DNA of 64,000 nucleotides. Source: Pseudomonas sp. HR96 (GTDB taxonomy: Bacteria > Pseudomonadota > Gammaproteobacteria > Pseudomonadales > Pseudomonadaceae). Below are positions 1 to 8,357 of this stretch, in pieces. The DNA lies in contig NZ_CP139141.1 of NCBI RefSeq assembly GCF_034059295.1, positions 2,773,001 to 2,837,000 of the forward strand, read 5' to 3'. The position numbers and the translations under genes are program-made. Within the stretch, counting starts at the first letter, position 1. Every line of letters starts with the position of its first letter. Under the pieces are notes generated by a model. The model made no database searches. It worked only from the letters and a program-made list of their open reading frames with translations, and had not been told where the DNA came from.

Positions 1-1
1 C

Positions 2-214
2 GATGCGACCCTGCTATACGAGCTGCCCCGGCCGCCCTGGCTCTGGCAGTATCAGCAGCTGCCGACCGGCACCTGCGGCGTCTGGCTGGTCTATGACGCC
101 GGCGACTCGCCGCCCTTGCCGCCGCCTGGCGAATGGACGGTCATGCTGCATCGCAAGGTCTATGACAACGAGATGCAGTACTTTCGTAGGCGCAGTTGCG
201 GGTGGACTCACTGA
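2..214 (+). CDS. C-terminal end of an unknown protein (5' partial)
   Basis: Frame 2 is open from the window edge to a TGA at 212-214 and gives about 70 residues rich in W, Y and P, ending in RRRSCGWTH. The composition reads like real protein (for example WLWQYQQLP and EWTVMLHRKVYDNE), unlike the overlapping frames. I do not recognise the family. The start lies outside the window. The gene converges on the reductase gene that follows on the other strand. Confidence 0.45.
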   Translation, partial: DATLLYELPRPPWLWQYQQLPTGTCGVWLVYDAGDSPPLPPPGEWTVMLHRKVYDNEMQYFRRRSCGWTH

Positions 215-254
215 GTCCGCTTGCGCAACTCGCCCAGTAAACTGAAGCACCGCG

Positions 255-1316
255 TCAGGGAATCAAGCGCTCGGCACGCAATGTGGCGAAGACATCGAAG
301 AACGCCTGGTCACTCGGCTCGAAGTCGAGGAAGCCGAAGCGTCGGCTCTTCGATACATCGGTCACCACTTCAATCGGTCGCCCCAAGTCTGCATCGGTGT
401 GCCAAGGAGAAACCAACCGGCTGATGTCCGCCTCTTTCAATCTATGCTCGGCGGCCAGTTTCGACCAGATTTCGCCATCGCCGGTCATCTGCTCGGCCAG
501 CGGCGAAGGCTGCGCAGGGAAGGGCGCCGGCGTCAGCTCGAACCATTCGGCGATGCGGCTCCACATCCACTTCCAGCGGAACACGTCGCCATTGGTGACG
601 TTGAACGCCTGGTTGGCTGCCGCCGGCGTGGTCGAGGCCCACAGCAGCTGGCGCGCCAGCAGGCGCGCATCGGTCATGTCGGTGAGGCTGTCCCACTGCA
701 CCTGCGAGCCGGGGAACACGAAGGGCCGGCCCGTCGCCTTGCAGACTGAGGCGTACACCGCCAGGGTAGTGGCCATGTTCATGGCATTGCCCACCGCCAC
801 GCCGGTGATGGTGTGCGGGCGGTGCACGCTCCAGGTGAACCCGTCGCGGGCAGCGGCGGCGAACACTTCATCTTCCTGGGCGTAGTAGAAGTTCTCCACG
901 TCCAGGCGGCCCTGATCTTCGCGAAATGGCGTCTGCGGCAAGGCGCCCTTGCCATAGGCTTCGAACGGGCCCAGGTAGTGCTTCAGGCCGGTGACCAACG
1001 CCACGTGCTGCAGGCTGCCGGCCGGGCGCAGGGCGTCCAGCACGTTGCGCACCATCGCTGCGTTGACCCGGATGTTTTCGGCCTCGGTGGCCTGGCGCGA
1101 CCAGGTGGTAAGAAACAGATGAGTCGGCTGCTGCCCAGCCAGGGCCTGCTGCAACGCCGCAGGGTCTTGCAGGTCGGCGCTGATCGGCGTCAGGTCGGGC
1201 AGGGCGCTGGGCTTGCGCGCCAGGCCGGCGACGGTCCAGCCATTATCGATCAACAGGCGGGACGTGGCGCTGCCGACGATGCCACTCGAGCCGACAACCA
1301 ATGCGGAACGGGTCAT
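255..1316 (-). CDS. PRISE-like short-chain reductase (enone/5-beta-reductase family)
   Basis: This 353-residue protein has an N-terminal Rossmann motif GSSGIVGS (about residues 9-16) and the family-specific NFYYAQED motif (about 142-149), whose tyrosine is the catalytic residue in progesterone 5-beta-reductase/iridoid synthase (PRISE) enzymes. Members reduce activated C=C bonds of enones with NADPH in the cytoplasm. Bacterial members are common in Pseudomonas and their natural substrate is usually unknown. The length matches the family. It stands alone and converges with the partial gene before it. The family call is firm; the substrate is not known. Confidence 0.85.
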   Translation of the reverse strand: MTRSALVVGSSGIVGSATSRLLIDNGWTVAGLARKPSALPDLTPISADLQDPAALQQALAGQQPTHLFLTTWSRQATEAENIRVNAAMVRNVLDALRPAGSLQHVALVTGLKHYLGPFEAYGKGALPQTPFREDQGRLDVENFYYAQEDEVFAAAARDGFTWSVHRPHTITGVAVGNAMNMATTLAVYASVCKATGRPFVFPGSQVQWDSLTDMTDARLLARQLLWASTTPAAANQAFNVTNGDVFRWKWMWSRIAEWFELTPAPFPAQPSPLAEQMTGDGEIWSKLAAEHRLKEADISRLVSPWHTDADLGRPIEVVTDVSKSRRFGFLDFEPSDQAFFDVFATLRAERLIP

Positions 1317-1391
1317 GAAACCTCCAGGTGAAACGGTTTATGTTGGAAGTTCGACAACCCGTTGGCCGATCTGTCATTTTTTAATGGCGTA

Positions 1392-2084
1392 TCAAGCCTG
1401 GCTGATCTGGTTGACGCTGGTGATCCCCTGGTTCCAAATCATTTCATAGTGGGCGCTCTGCACGATCGAAGTCACCACCTTGGGCGTCAGCAGTGCCCAG
1501 CACAGGTCACCTGGCCGGCGCACCGAGCGATAACGCAGCCCGTTGCGTCCGGCAGCTCGGGTCGCCTGGCCGAGCAGGCGCGCCTGGCTGTAGTCATCTG
1601 CGGCGTGTACCGGGTGACTCAGGGGCAGCACGGCGGCGTCGAGCATGTCCGCTTCGTTGAAGGTGCAGGTCAGGCCGCGAAAGACGAAGCGGTCATAGCC
1701 CAGCCCCGCCACCCCGGACCAATAGTGGTCCTGATGGTGGCGCACTTCGGCCAGCGCGGTCTCCAGGGACTCGCCCAGATACAGCACGCCGAAGCTGCCG
1801 TCGCTGAAGCGCGAGCCGGCGGGGTTGACATGCGTGAAGGGCGCCGTGGCGTAGGAGCAACCGGGGATGCCGAAGGGAATCTGCTGGCGCGGGATCAATT
1901 CCAGGCGTCCGGCTTCGTTCAGCAGGCGCGGGTTGGTCAGGGCCTGGATCTGGAACAGGGTGTCGAACTCGCTGGCGTCGGCGACATCGTCGAACAGCGC
2001 GATAGGCGGGAATTTCGAGTTGACCAGCCGGTAGGCCTGCAGCGAGTGGACGCCCAGGCTGGGCAATTGGGCGGGCGCTACCAT
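1392..2084 (-). CDS. RES-domain toxin
   Basis: The protein has 230 residues. The RES fold is seen in AYRLVNSKFPP near the start, then SRFSDGSFGVLYLGESLETALAEV, which holds the arginine and glutamate conserved in the family. Characterised RES toxins degrade NAD+ and arrest growth. I chose the ATG at 2084 because it overlaps the stop of the upstream antitoxin gene (ATGGTAG), which is the usual coupled arrangement, and because homology begins there. An open frame extends further upstream but only through the antitoxin gene. The toxin ends LLTPKVVTSIVQSAHYEM and then a short tail. Confidence 0.85.
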   Translation of the reverse strand: MVAPAQLPSLGVHSLQAYRLVNSKFPPIALFDDVADASEFDTLFQIQALTNPRLLNEAGRLELIPRQQIPFGIPGCSYATAPFTHVNPAGSRFSDGSFGVLYLGESLETALAEVRHHQDHYWSGVAGLGYDRFVFRGLTCTFNEADMLDAAVLPLSHPVHAADDYSQARLLGQATRAAGRNGLRYRSVRRPGDLCWALLTPKVVTSIVQSAHYEMIWNQGITSVNQISQA

Positions 2085-2482
2085 TGGCCACCGCGCAGCG
2101 CATCCAGACGGCGGAAGGTTTCGTACAGGGAGATCATGTCGCCCTGGGCCATGATTTCCAGCGGCGTGCGGCCGTTGAAAAACTCGTTGTGGTTGGCCAT
2201 GGCGACGAAGCCGTAGACGTTCTGCGGGTTGTCGAACACCAGACGCAGTGCAGCGTGCATGTTCAGGACCAGGCTGATGCGCTGCATCTGATCGGCATCC
2301 AGGCTCACCGACCAACCCGCCTCACGCTGCCTGGCGCGCGTTTGCGTGCTACGGGAAATGCGCAGGATGCGACAGGCCTGATCGCCTGAAGCCTGCCATT
2401 TTTCCAGAATGCTCACGGCAGCGTGCAGGCCGGCTGCGCACTGGTCACGGCTGAAGGCGGGAGCGGGCAGAAGGGTGGACAT
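2078..2482 (-). CDS. Xre/MbcA/ParS-type antitoxin of RES toxin
   Basis: This 134-residue protein has an N-terminal helix-turn-helix region (ILEKWQASGDQACRILRIS) and a C-terminal toxin-binding domain of the DUF2384 type (VYGFVAMANHNEFFNGRTPLEIM). It should neutralise the RES toxin encoded immediately downstream and repress its own promoter. I chose ATG 2482 (MSTLLPAP) because an AGG lies 10 bases before it. The upstream ATG at 2536 would sit inside a perfect palindrome that looks like the operator. It overlaps the toxin start by 7 bases. Confidence 0.85.
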   Translation of the reverse strand: MSTLLPAPAFSRDQCAAGLHAAVSILEKWQASGDQACRILRISRSTQTRARQREAGWSVSLDADQMQRISLVLNMHAALRLVFDNPQNVYGFVAMANHNEFFNGRTPLEIMAQGDMISLYETFRRLDALRGGQW

Positions 2483-2510
2483 GCAAAGACCTCGCGGCGA
2501 TCTGTAGTGT

Positions 2511-2549
2511 GTCTGTAGACGCAATATAGCATCCATTGCGTCTACAGAC
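2511..2549. promoter_or_regulatory. Palindromic operator of the RES/Xre operon
   Basis: A perfect 14-bp inverted repeat: left arm GTCTGTAGACGCAA at 2511-2524, right arm TTGCGTCTACAGAC at 2536-2549, with an 11-bp spacer. It lies just upstream of the antitoxin start. A further TCTGTAG at 2501-2507 repeats part of the arm. The position fits autorepression by the Xre-type antitoxin, which is inference from family behaviour. Confidence 0.75.
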
Positions 2550-2566
2550 CAGGCACAGGTTGAATG

Positions 2567-3763
2567 TCAGCTGGCGACCGGTTCCACCGACTCCACTCGG
2601 TCCCTGACCGATTTGGCGCGGTACAGCGCCTGATCGACGGCATGCAGCACTGTCTCGAACGCCGATTGAGTGTCCATCTCGTGGGTCTGCGCCAGGCCGG
2701 CACTGAAACGGATCGGCGCCGGGCTGTCCTTTGCCTCACCCAGCGCCTGGCGCAATTGCCCAAGAAACTGGCGGGCGGTGTCGAGGCCGGTACGGGGAAA
2801 CACCAACAGAAACTCTTCGCCACCCCAGCGGGCGAACAACACCTCCTTCGGCTTGAGCCGCAGGACGCTGCTGGCGAACACCGTCAGGGCGATGTCGCCG
2901 GCGGCGTGGCCGTACTGGTCGTTGATCTTCTTGAAGTTGTCCAGGTCCAGCAGGGCCACGCACATGGGGTAGTTCGAGGGGCCGACGAGACGGCGGGACT
3001 GCTCGAAGAGCTGCACCGACGCGCCACGCCGGTTCAAGGCACCGGTAAGGGTGTCGGTGAGGCTCATCTGCAGGATGTCCAGGCGCAGTTGCTCTTGCAG
3101 CATCAGGCCAAAGCACAGGGTAAAGAGGAACGAGACCATGAAGTCCATGCCCAGCGCCGCCAGCGAGAACATGTCCGGCTCGTCGAACGGCAACGGCGGC
3201 AGCGGTTCGATCAGCAGGCCCAGCGTGTTGTAGCCATGAAACAGCAACAGCGCCGCCTGGCCGGCCAACAGTCCCCAAGCGCCACGGTAACGCCGCTTGA
3301 GCGGCCAGGTCACGCCCAGCTGCAGGCCGATGGATGCCAAGGCCAGCAGCAGAAACCACGGCACTACATAGGCGCCATGCAGGAGCAGGGCAACACCCAC
3401 CCCATAGATCGCCGCCGGCCCGCACAGCACAACCAGCTGGCGCAACGGGCTGCCAGCACGGCCGGCCAGATGCCCCAAGGCCAGGGTGTGACCACCGATG
3501 GCCAGCATCAGCAGGGAAGTGTTAGCCACAAAGGCGCTGACTGGAGAAAGCACCGCCAGCCAGGCGTAGCTGCCGGTCGCCACCCCAGGTTGCAGGAAAT
3601 CGACGCTGCGATAGGCCGCCAGCAACAAATCACCGGCCAGCCACCACAGCAGCGGGGTATGCCGCTTGCCGATGCCGACACCGGAGAGGCAGAGCATCAG
3701 GGTGGTCAACAGCCCGAAGGGGGTGATGAGCAGCAGCAAGGTCAACGGATCGTTCAGCAGCAT
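2567..3763 (-). CDS. Membrane diguanylate cyclase (GGEEF)
   Basis: The protein has about 398 residues. The N-terminal half contains six or seven hydrophobic helices (LLLLITPFGLLTTLMLCL onward). The C-terminal GGDEF domain begins at DTLTGALNRRG and has an intact active-site loop WGGEEFLLVF, so it should make cyclic di-GMP from GTP at the inner membrane. There is no RxxD inhibitory-site motif obvious just before the loop. The start is uncertain: ATG 3763 (MLLNDPL) puts the first membrane helix at the N-terminus, while ATG 3811 adds 16 residues. No operon partner is visible. Confidence 0.8.
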   Translation of the reverse strand: MLLNDPLTLLLLITPFGLLTTLMLCLSGVGIGKRHTPLLWWLAGDLLLAAYRSVDFLQPGVATGSYAWLAVLSPVSAFVANTSLLMLAIGGHTLALGHLAGRAGSPLRQLVVLCGPAAIYGVGVALLLHGAYVVPWFLLLALASIGLQLGVTWPLKRRYRGAWGLLAGQAALLLFHGYNTLGLLIEPLPPLPFDEPDMFSLAALGMDFMVSFLFTLCFGLMLQEQLRLDILQMSLTDTLTGALNRRGASVQLFEQSRRLVGPSNYPMCVALLDLDNFKKINDQYGHAAGDIALTVFASSVLRLKPKEVLFARWGGEEFLLVFPRTGLDTARQFLGQLRQALGEAKDSPAPIRFSAGLAQTHEMDTQSAFETVLHAVDQALYRAKSVRDRVESVEPVAS

Positions 3764-3888
3764 GGGGAGCCGGGCTTGTCGAAAAGGCGCGAACTTGGCG
3801 CAAAGGCCCATCCTAGCGGGGCTGGCGGGGTTTGACGAGATGCGGATTGCTGCGATGAAGTAGGGGGGTAGAGGTGTCTGGAGTGTCG

Positions 3889-3915
3889 ACTCAACTAATA
3901 GCCGTCCAGTTGAGT
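3889..3915. repeat. Inverted repeat related to the one at 10897-10926
   Basis: Arms ACTCAACT (3889-3896) and AGTTGAGT (3908-3915) surround 11 bases. The same arms and flanks (AGTGT before, GGCCA after) recur at 10890-10932. The rest of the gene-free stretch 3764-4162 shows nothing else I can support; a 95-codon frame in it has no coding character. Confidence 0.5.
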
Positions 3916-4162
3916 GGGCCAGGACGTCGGTGGAAAGTCAGATGATGAGGAACGTCCGCAGCATCTGTTGCCCAAGTTTCGAGCTGCCAACCGCTCACTT
4001 CGGCCAGCCTCTGGCCGAAGTGAGTGGGATCGGGAAAAAGGCGTCGGATCAGCTTCCTTGGGTATCGGAGTTGATCAATCCCCGAGTACTGCGTGCCTGA
4101 TCCTTTGGCGCATTCCCGTTGTCTTTTGGGTCGGTAGCACTCGTTGGATCGGTCGCGTGGGA

Positions 4163-4384
4163 TCAGGCAGCTCGCCAATGGTCCGGGTTACCCTTGTCAG
4201 TATCCCTAACGCGCGCCACCAGAGGTTTGTGACCCAGTTTTCTGGCGTCGTCGATCGCTTCCTCCTGAGTCTTGTATTCGGTTTGAGAAGCCTTCGCTCC
4301 GCCTGCCAGTTCCAGAATGTAACCGGTGATGGCGGCGCCTTCAGGTCTTCCTTTCGGTTGAGGCTCTACATAGACGTTAACCAT
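4163..4384 (-). CDS. Small DUF2188-like conserved protein
   Basis: The protein has 73 residues. The central part YKTQEEAIDDARKL followed by LVARVRDTDKGNPDHWR resembles the DUF2188 pattern (a strand, then TQxEAIxxAxxxA, then a closing strand with a charged tail). A good ribosome site (AGGAGAGATCGA) directly precedes the ATG at 4384. Its function is unknown. It is monocistronic. The assignment to DUF2188 is by eye and is not certain, but that the gene is real is likely from the ribosome site and composition. Confidence 0.65.
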   Translation of the reverse strand: MVNVYVEPQPKGRPEGAAITGYILELAGGAKASQTEYKTQEEAIDDARKLGHKPLVARVRDTDKGNPDHWRAA

Positions 4385-4788
4385 TCGATCTCTCCTGCAA
4401 TCGGGAAATGATAGATAAGTGATGCCGGCGAGAGGGCAAAATTCACATTCTTTGCCAGCATCAGGGTGTTCGGGGCACGTCGATATTGAATGGGCCCACG
4501 ATCACTTGATTCCCTGTCGCCGCGGTTGGCGAGCAGCCCTTCATGTGCCCGAACTACTTCGAGCAGTTTGTTCGCTTTTGCGAAGACCGCAGTTGCCTGG
4601 CCACAGCGATCCGCGACCCGGGTATTGATGCCATCTACAGGCAGCCCAGACCTATCCATCTGCCCAAGATAAAAATGAATTTATTCATAAAGAAATATTT
4701 AAGTTTTGACGCGTAGCGCCGAGAACTTTTGAAAGGATGTGCTGTCCCGGGCGCTAAAGCGCCGTCCCAGAGCCTTCAAGGATTGAAA
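4385..4788. other. Gene-free stretch before the tolC-like pseudogene
   Basis: No convincing gene is seen. Frames on both strands lack ribosome sites and coding character. The segment 4671-4705 is AT-rich and could hold the promoter of the tolC-like gene. A GC-rich hairpin-like GGGCGCTAAAGCGCC (4749-4763) lies just before that gene. Confidence 0.3.
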
Positions 4789-6235
4789 ATGCTAAATCGG
4801 ACCCGCTTCGGCTTCGTCATGATCGCCACGGCAACATTGCTGCCTGGATTGGCTAGTGCAGTCGCATTCAGCGACGATGCCCGCAAAGCTGACCTGCTGG
4901 GTGTCTATCAAGCGGCCGTGAAGAATGATCCGCAGCTGTCTGCTGCTCGCCACACGTTCGAAGGGCAGGTCGAAGCCATTCCGCAAGCCATGTCAGGGTT
5001 GCTGCCCAGCATCAGCGCCGGTACCAAAACCGAAGTCACGCGCCTGGACCGCGATCGCCCTGCGCTGACGCGCGAACGCAGCGGCAATACCTTTCAGGCC
5101 AACTTGAGCCAGCCACTGTTCCATGCGGACCGCTGGTATCAACTCAAGGCGGCCCGCTCCAGCGTCGACCAGGCCGAGCTGGAACTGGCCGCCAAAGAAC
5201 AAGCGTTGATTCTGACTTCTGCGCAGGCCTATTTCGAAACCCTGCGCGCGCTTGATGCGCTGGCGGCTGCCAAGGCCGAAGAAGCCGCATTGCTTCGTCA
5301 GCGCGACCAGGCCCAGGGCAAGCTGGATGACGGCGCTTCGAGCATCACCGACGTCTATGACGCCCAAAGCCGCCTACGATAACGCGCGGGCGAATCGCCA
5401 ACTCGCTAAACGCAAGGTCGATGATGCCTTTGAAGCGTTATCCCGTCTGACCAATGTCAATTACGAATCCATCGCCGGCATGGGCCACCAGTTGCCTACC
5501 GAGCCACCTGTCCCCAGCAACCCAAGTGTCTGGGTCGACAAGGCTGTTCGACAAAACCTGCGGCTGCTGGCCACCGCCAAGGCAGTCAACGCCGCCCAGC
5601 TGGGTGTGCAGCAGGCCAGCCTGCTGCAGTCTTCAGCCGCGCGGCAGGAGGCTGAACGGCGCTCCGACGGTATCGTCGCGCAGACCAGAAGGGCCATGCT
5701 TGATTTGCTTCAACAGGCTGAGCAGAAAGCCAACTCGTTGGCTCAGGATCTGGCCAAAGCGCAGTACCAGGATCTGCTGACAACGCTGAGAGCACCTGTG
5801 AGCGGCACGGTCCAGCAGCTGAACGTACATACCATAGGAGGCGTGATCACTCCTGCCCAGCCGCTTTTGACCCTGGTGCCCGATAACCAGCCGGTCGAAG
5901 TCGAAGCCATGCTGGAAAACAAGGACATAGGGTTTGTGCATCCACATCAGAAAGTTACCGTCAAGGTCGAGACGTTTACTTTTACAAAGTATGGGACCGT
6001 ACCTGGGGAAGTGATGAGCGTTTCTGATGATGCTATCGATGATGAAAAGAAAGGGCTCATATATAGCACTAAAGTCAGGTTGGATAGTGACCATTTATCG
6101 GGGGGCGCAGTGGATTTTCCGCTCAGTCCTGGTATGGCAGTCACCGTCGAGATAAAAACAGACGAGCGCCGCATCATTGATTATTTTATTAGCCCCCTTG
6201 AACAGCAATTGCGGGAAAGCATTCACGAAAGGTAA
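4789..6235 (+). pseudogene. TolC-HlyD fusion pseudogene of a type I secretion system
   Basis: Residues 1-198 from ATG 4789 (AAGGA ribosome site; signal peptide ending LASAVAFS) are the first half of a TolC-family outer membrane protein. One extra base near 5374 shifts the frame, and the TolC reading continues from 5376 as AYDNARANRQLAKRKVDDAF up to about 5600. It then passes directly into the C-terminal half of an HlyD-type membrane fusion protein (LRAPVSGTVQQLNVHT, then LSPGMAVTVEIKTDERRIIDYF). A normal cluster would have an ABC exporter between or beside these genes, so a deletion has joined them. Two separate lesions (frameshift and fusion) make it non-functional. Confidence 0.8.
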
Positions 6236-6302
6236 ATAGCCATAAATGACGCCTAAAATCAGCCACCTCGAACGTGATAAATCATGGGATCTCTAAGTCT
6301 TT

Positions 6303-6944
6303 ATGTATCTTTTAATATATATATTCGCATTTACTCTGATAACGGCATTGATTGTCATCTTATCACTAAAAGCCTACAAATGGAGTGCCTCATATCGCAC
6401 AGGATCTCTGACATTCATACTGCTTTTTGGACTGATTTGGGGTGGTGATATAACATCGCTTGTAAGTTTTAGCTACGACTGTCAGCGGGCGGGCATCCAT
6501 ATTATGGAAACCTCGCCAAGACCAGGATTTTACTTGAAAGAAATGACTGATAGAGATATAGCTTATTATCTAAAATCAGGTTACGCATATGTAGAATCCG
6601 ACAGGACAGATCAGAACTCGAATACCGCAAAGAATTATAGATTCACGGAGTCTGCGAACGGAGAAATCCACGCAGAGGCTATTGACAAACCTGGATCAGT
6701 AATATATGTGGCGAGCGATCTAATAGCTCACGAAAAGGGCGTTTTGGAGACGAGGGTCACTCTTATGAATCGCCTAGAAGGTAAAGTGCTAGCAACTAAG
6801 TCTAGTTTCATGACCTATGGCGAAGGGCTGTTTGGAATGCTTCATGCCTTGGTAGATATTCGTCCAGAGCCGCTTGCATGCGATGGTCCCAGGGCAGAAC
6901 AGATTACCAATGTTATCATGAAAGCGATCCCCCCAAAAAATTAA
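6303..6944 (+). CDS. Unknown membrane-anchored protein next to type I secretion remnants
   Basis: The protein has 213 residues. Two hydrophobic helices (residues 2-24 and about 35-55) precede a soluble domain of about 155 residues. The gene is clearly more AT-rich than its neighbours, which suggests transfer. It sits 67 bases after the HlyD-like remnant and 17 bases before a truncated effector gene, so it may be an accessory or immunity protein for that effector. This is inference from position only. I do not recognise the family, and the ribosome site before ATG 6303 is weak. Confidence 0.6.
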   Translation: MYLLIYIFAFTLITALIVILSLKAYKWSASYRTGSLTFILLFGLIWGGDITSLVSFSYDCQRAGIHIMETSPRPGFYLKEMTDRDIAYYLKSGYAYVESDRTDQNSNTAKNYRFTESANGEIHAEAIDKPGSVIYVASDLIAHEKGVLETRVTLMNRLEGKVLATKSSFMTYGEGLFGMLHALVDIRPEPLACDGPRAEQITNVIMKAIPPKN

Positions 6945-6961
6945 AATTAAAGGAATAAATA

Positions 6962-7249
6962 ATGTCTATTCAGAAGATAGCCGAGTATAGCGAGTTGGCG
7001 GATGCTTCCTACGCCAACTTTGGTGATTTGACGGACTCAGCCATCAAGGCTGGGCTAGAAGCGTTTTTGCCTATTCCTATCACGTGTAACGTAAGCGTCT
7101 GCTCAACACACCTTGTAGCCAGCATTCGGGGATGCCTCATCTTGTATCGCCCAATCCAGCGCGGTTCGGATAAGATTGCGAGGCATGGCAGCACACCATT
7201 ATTTTCCATTCGCATTTGCATAGGCTCTCTCGCTTGGGACAGTCAATAG
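6962..7249 (+). pseudogene. Truncated type I secretion effector (lipase/hydrolase-like N-terminus)
   Basis: A good ribosome site (AAAGGAATAAATA) precedes ATG 6962. The first 35 residues (MSIQKIAEYSELADASYANF and on to AIKAGLEA) resemble the N-termini of large secreted lipase-like or RTX proteins as I remember them. From about 7063 the reading becomes unrelated (FLPIPITCNVSVCS) and runs to a chance stop. The break coincides with a 19-bp sequence (7072-7090) that recurs beside an IS3 remnant at 10808. This suggests that an insertion cut the gene. Homology of the first part is from memory, so moderate confidence. Confidence 0.5.
7072..7090. repeat. 19-bp sequence shared with 10808-10826
   Basis: TATTCCTATCACGTGTAAC occurs identically and in the same orientation here and at 10808-10826. 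One copy marks the break in the truncated effector gene and the other lies outside an IS3-family orfA fragment. It may be a mobile element end or footprint. Confidence 0.5.
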
Positions 7250-7258
7250 GGAGGTTGC

Positions 7259-7909
7259 ATGCTTCAGGTCTGGGGACGACGCTCGTCGCTCAATGTTCAG
7301 AAAGTGATGTGGCTCATTGGCGAGTTGGGCCTGGCTCACCAGCATATTCCAGCGGGCGGCCAATATGGTATCAAGGATTCTCCAGAGTTTTTGGCCATGA
7401 ATCCCCATGGCCGAGTGCCCGCCATTAAAGATGATGATGGAACGGTTGTATGGGAGTCGCACAGTATTCTCAGATATATGTCGGCGCGTCATGGGCAATC
7501 TGATTTCTGGAGGGATGATGCCGTTCAGCGCTCTCAAGCTGACCGCTGGATGGATTGGTCTCAAACTAGCTTACAACCGGCTTTTTTAAGTGGGGTATTT
7601 TGGGGGTTTTATCGAACGCCCGAAGCTCAGCGAGATACCCACGCGATTGAGAAAAACATCAGTGAGTGTGCCCAATATTTTAAATTACTTGAGCAGGTCT
7701 TGAGCGGGCAACCGTTTCTGGGCGGTAAGAGCTTAACGTTGGCAGACATACCTGTTGGCACACATTTGTACCGATACTTCACGTTGGATATTCCCCGACC
7801 GCACATTCCTCACGTTGAGGCGTGGTATCAAAGACTCCAAGAGCGCGAAGCTTACCGACAACACGTCATGATCCCTTTCGAAGAGCTTTTCGGGCGGCTT
7901 GAGTACTAG
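7259..7909 (+). CDS. Glutathione S-transferase
   Basis: The protein has 216 residues with the canonical two-domain layout. The thioredoxin-like N-terminal domain holds RRSSLNVQKVMW (glutathione-site serine region) and the cis-proline and glutamate-serine elements GRVPAI and VVWESHSILRY. The C-terminal helical domain has the N-capping SLTLADIPVG motif. It conjugates or reduces small electrophiles with glutathione in the cytoplasm. The start at ATG 7259 is supported by GGGAGG five bases upstream. It is flanked by decayed mobile DNA, but itself looks intact. Confidence 0.85.
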   Translation: MLQVWGRRSSLNVQKVMWLIGELGLAHQHIPAGGQYGIKDSPEFLAMNPHGRVPAIKDDDGTVVWESHSILRYMSARHGQSDFWRDDAVQRSQADRWMDWSQTSLQPAFLSGVFWGFYRTPEAQRDTHAIEKNISECAQYFKLLEQVLSGQPFLGGKSLTLADIPVGTHLYRYFTLDIPRPHIPHVEAWYQRLQEREAYRQHVMIPFEELFGRLEY

Positions 7910-7919
7910 CTGTAGCTCA

Positions 7920-8231
7920 TCAGAAGCGATTTTCAAACCCCTGACATTGGAAGGTTAGTTGTCCACCTATGAGGCAGCAATTGATCGATCTGGCGCGCCT
8001 GCTGCGTTGGCAGGGAAACCAATTTTGCAGTAGGTGAATGCGCAGCATGCTCTCCAGTGGGTAGGGGGTGCGACCGCCGCCGGCCTTGGGGGAACAAGGT
8101 TTGATCAACCTCAGCAGGCCTGTCCAAGGCATGACCTGATCCATCTCGGCAAGCAAGCGCTCGCTACGGGTTTGCTTGCGCTTGCCGGCGTATTCGAAGT
8201 CGGAAATGCTTATCTGACCCATCTGGCTCAT
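7920..8231 (-). pseudogene. IS5-family transposase remnant (N-terminal fragment)
   Basis: From ATG 8231 the reading MGQISISDFEYAGKRKQ, SERLLAEMDQVMPW and LESMLRIHLLQNWF is the start of an IS5-family transposase. Homology ends near 8020 and the remaining codons are unrelated sequence, so most of the transposase, including the DDE core, is gone. Upstream, a small hairpin (ATGCGA / TCGCAT, 8253-8267) and GACTCTTCGTAC near 8280 probably mark the original end. On the plus strand at 7968 a reading MRQQLIDLARLLRWQ stops where IS sequence begins, so the insertion may have cut another gene. Confidence 0.7.
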
Positions 8232-8357
8232 GGGCGGCTCGGACAGGTGGTCATGCGACTTTCGCATACCCTGAATTTGTACGAAGAGTCCCTAAACCCC
8301 CGCCGGTACTTGCCGATAAAAGAAAGTCGTCAGGGATCAAAGGCCTCGGATCAGCGC

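Noticed and set aside
1362..2216. 284-codon plus-strand frame opposite the RES toxin
   Set aside because: No recognisable product; the opposite strand encodes an identified toxin-antitoxin pair with coupled start and stop.
2564..3835. 423-codon plus-strand frame opposite the diguanylate cyclase
   Set aside because: Glutamine/arginine-rich mirror of a GC-rich gene whose minus-strand product has clear GGEEF and membrane features.
3891..4178. 95-codon minus-strand frame
   Set aside because: No ribosome site, no family resemblance and overlap with the better-supported gene at 4163-4384.
4366..4659. 97-codon minus-strand frame upstream of the DUF2188-like gene
   Set aside because: It overlaps that gene's start, has no ribosome site, and resembles no family I know.
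8034..8357. Extended N-terminus of the large membrane protein
   Set aside because: The upstream codons run antisense through the IS5 transposase remnant and its end, so they are not part of the original gene.
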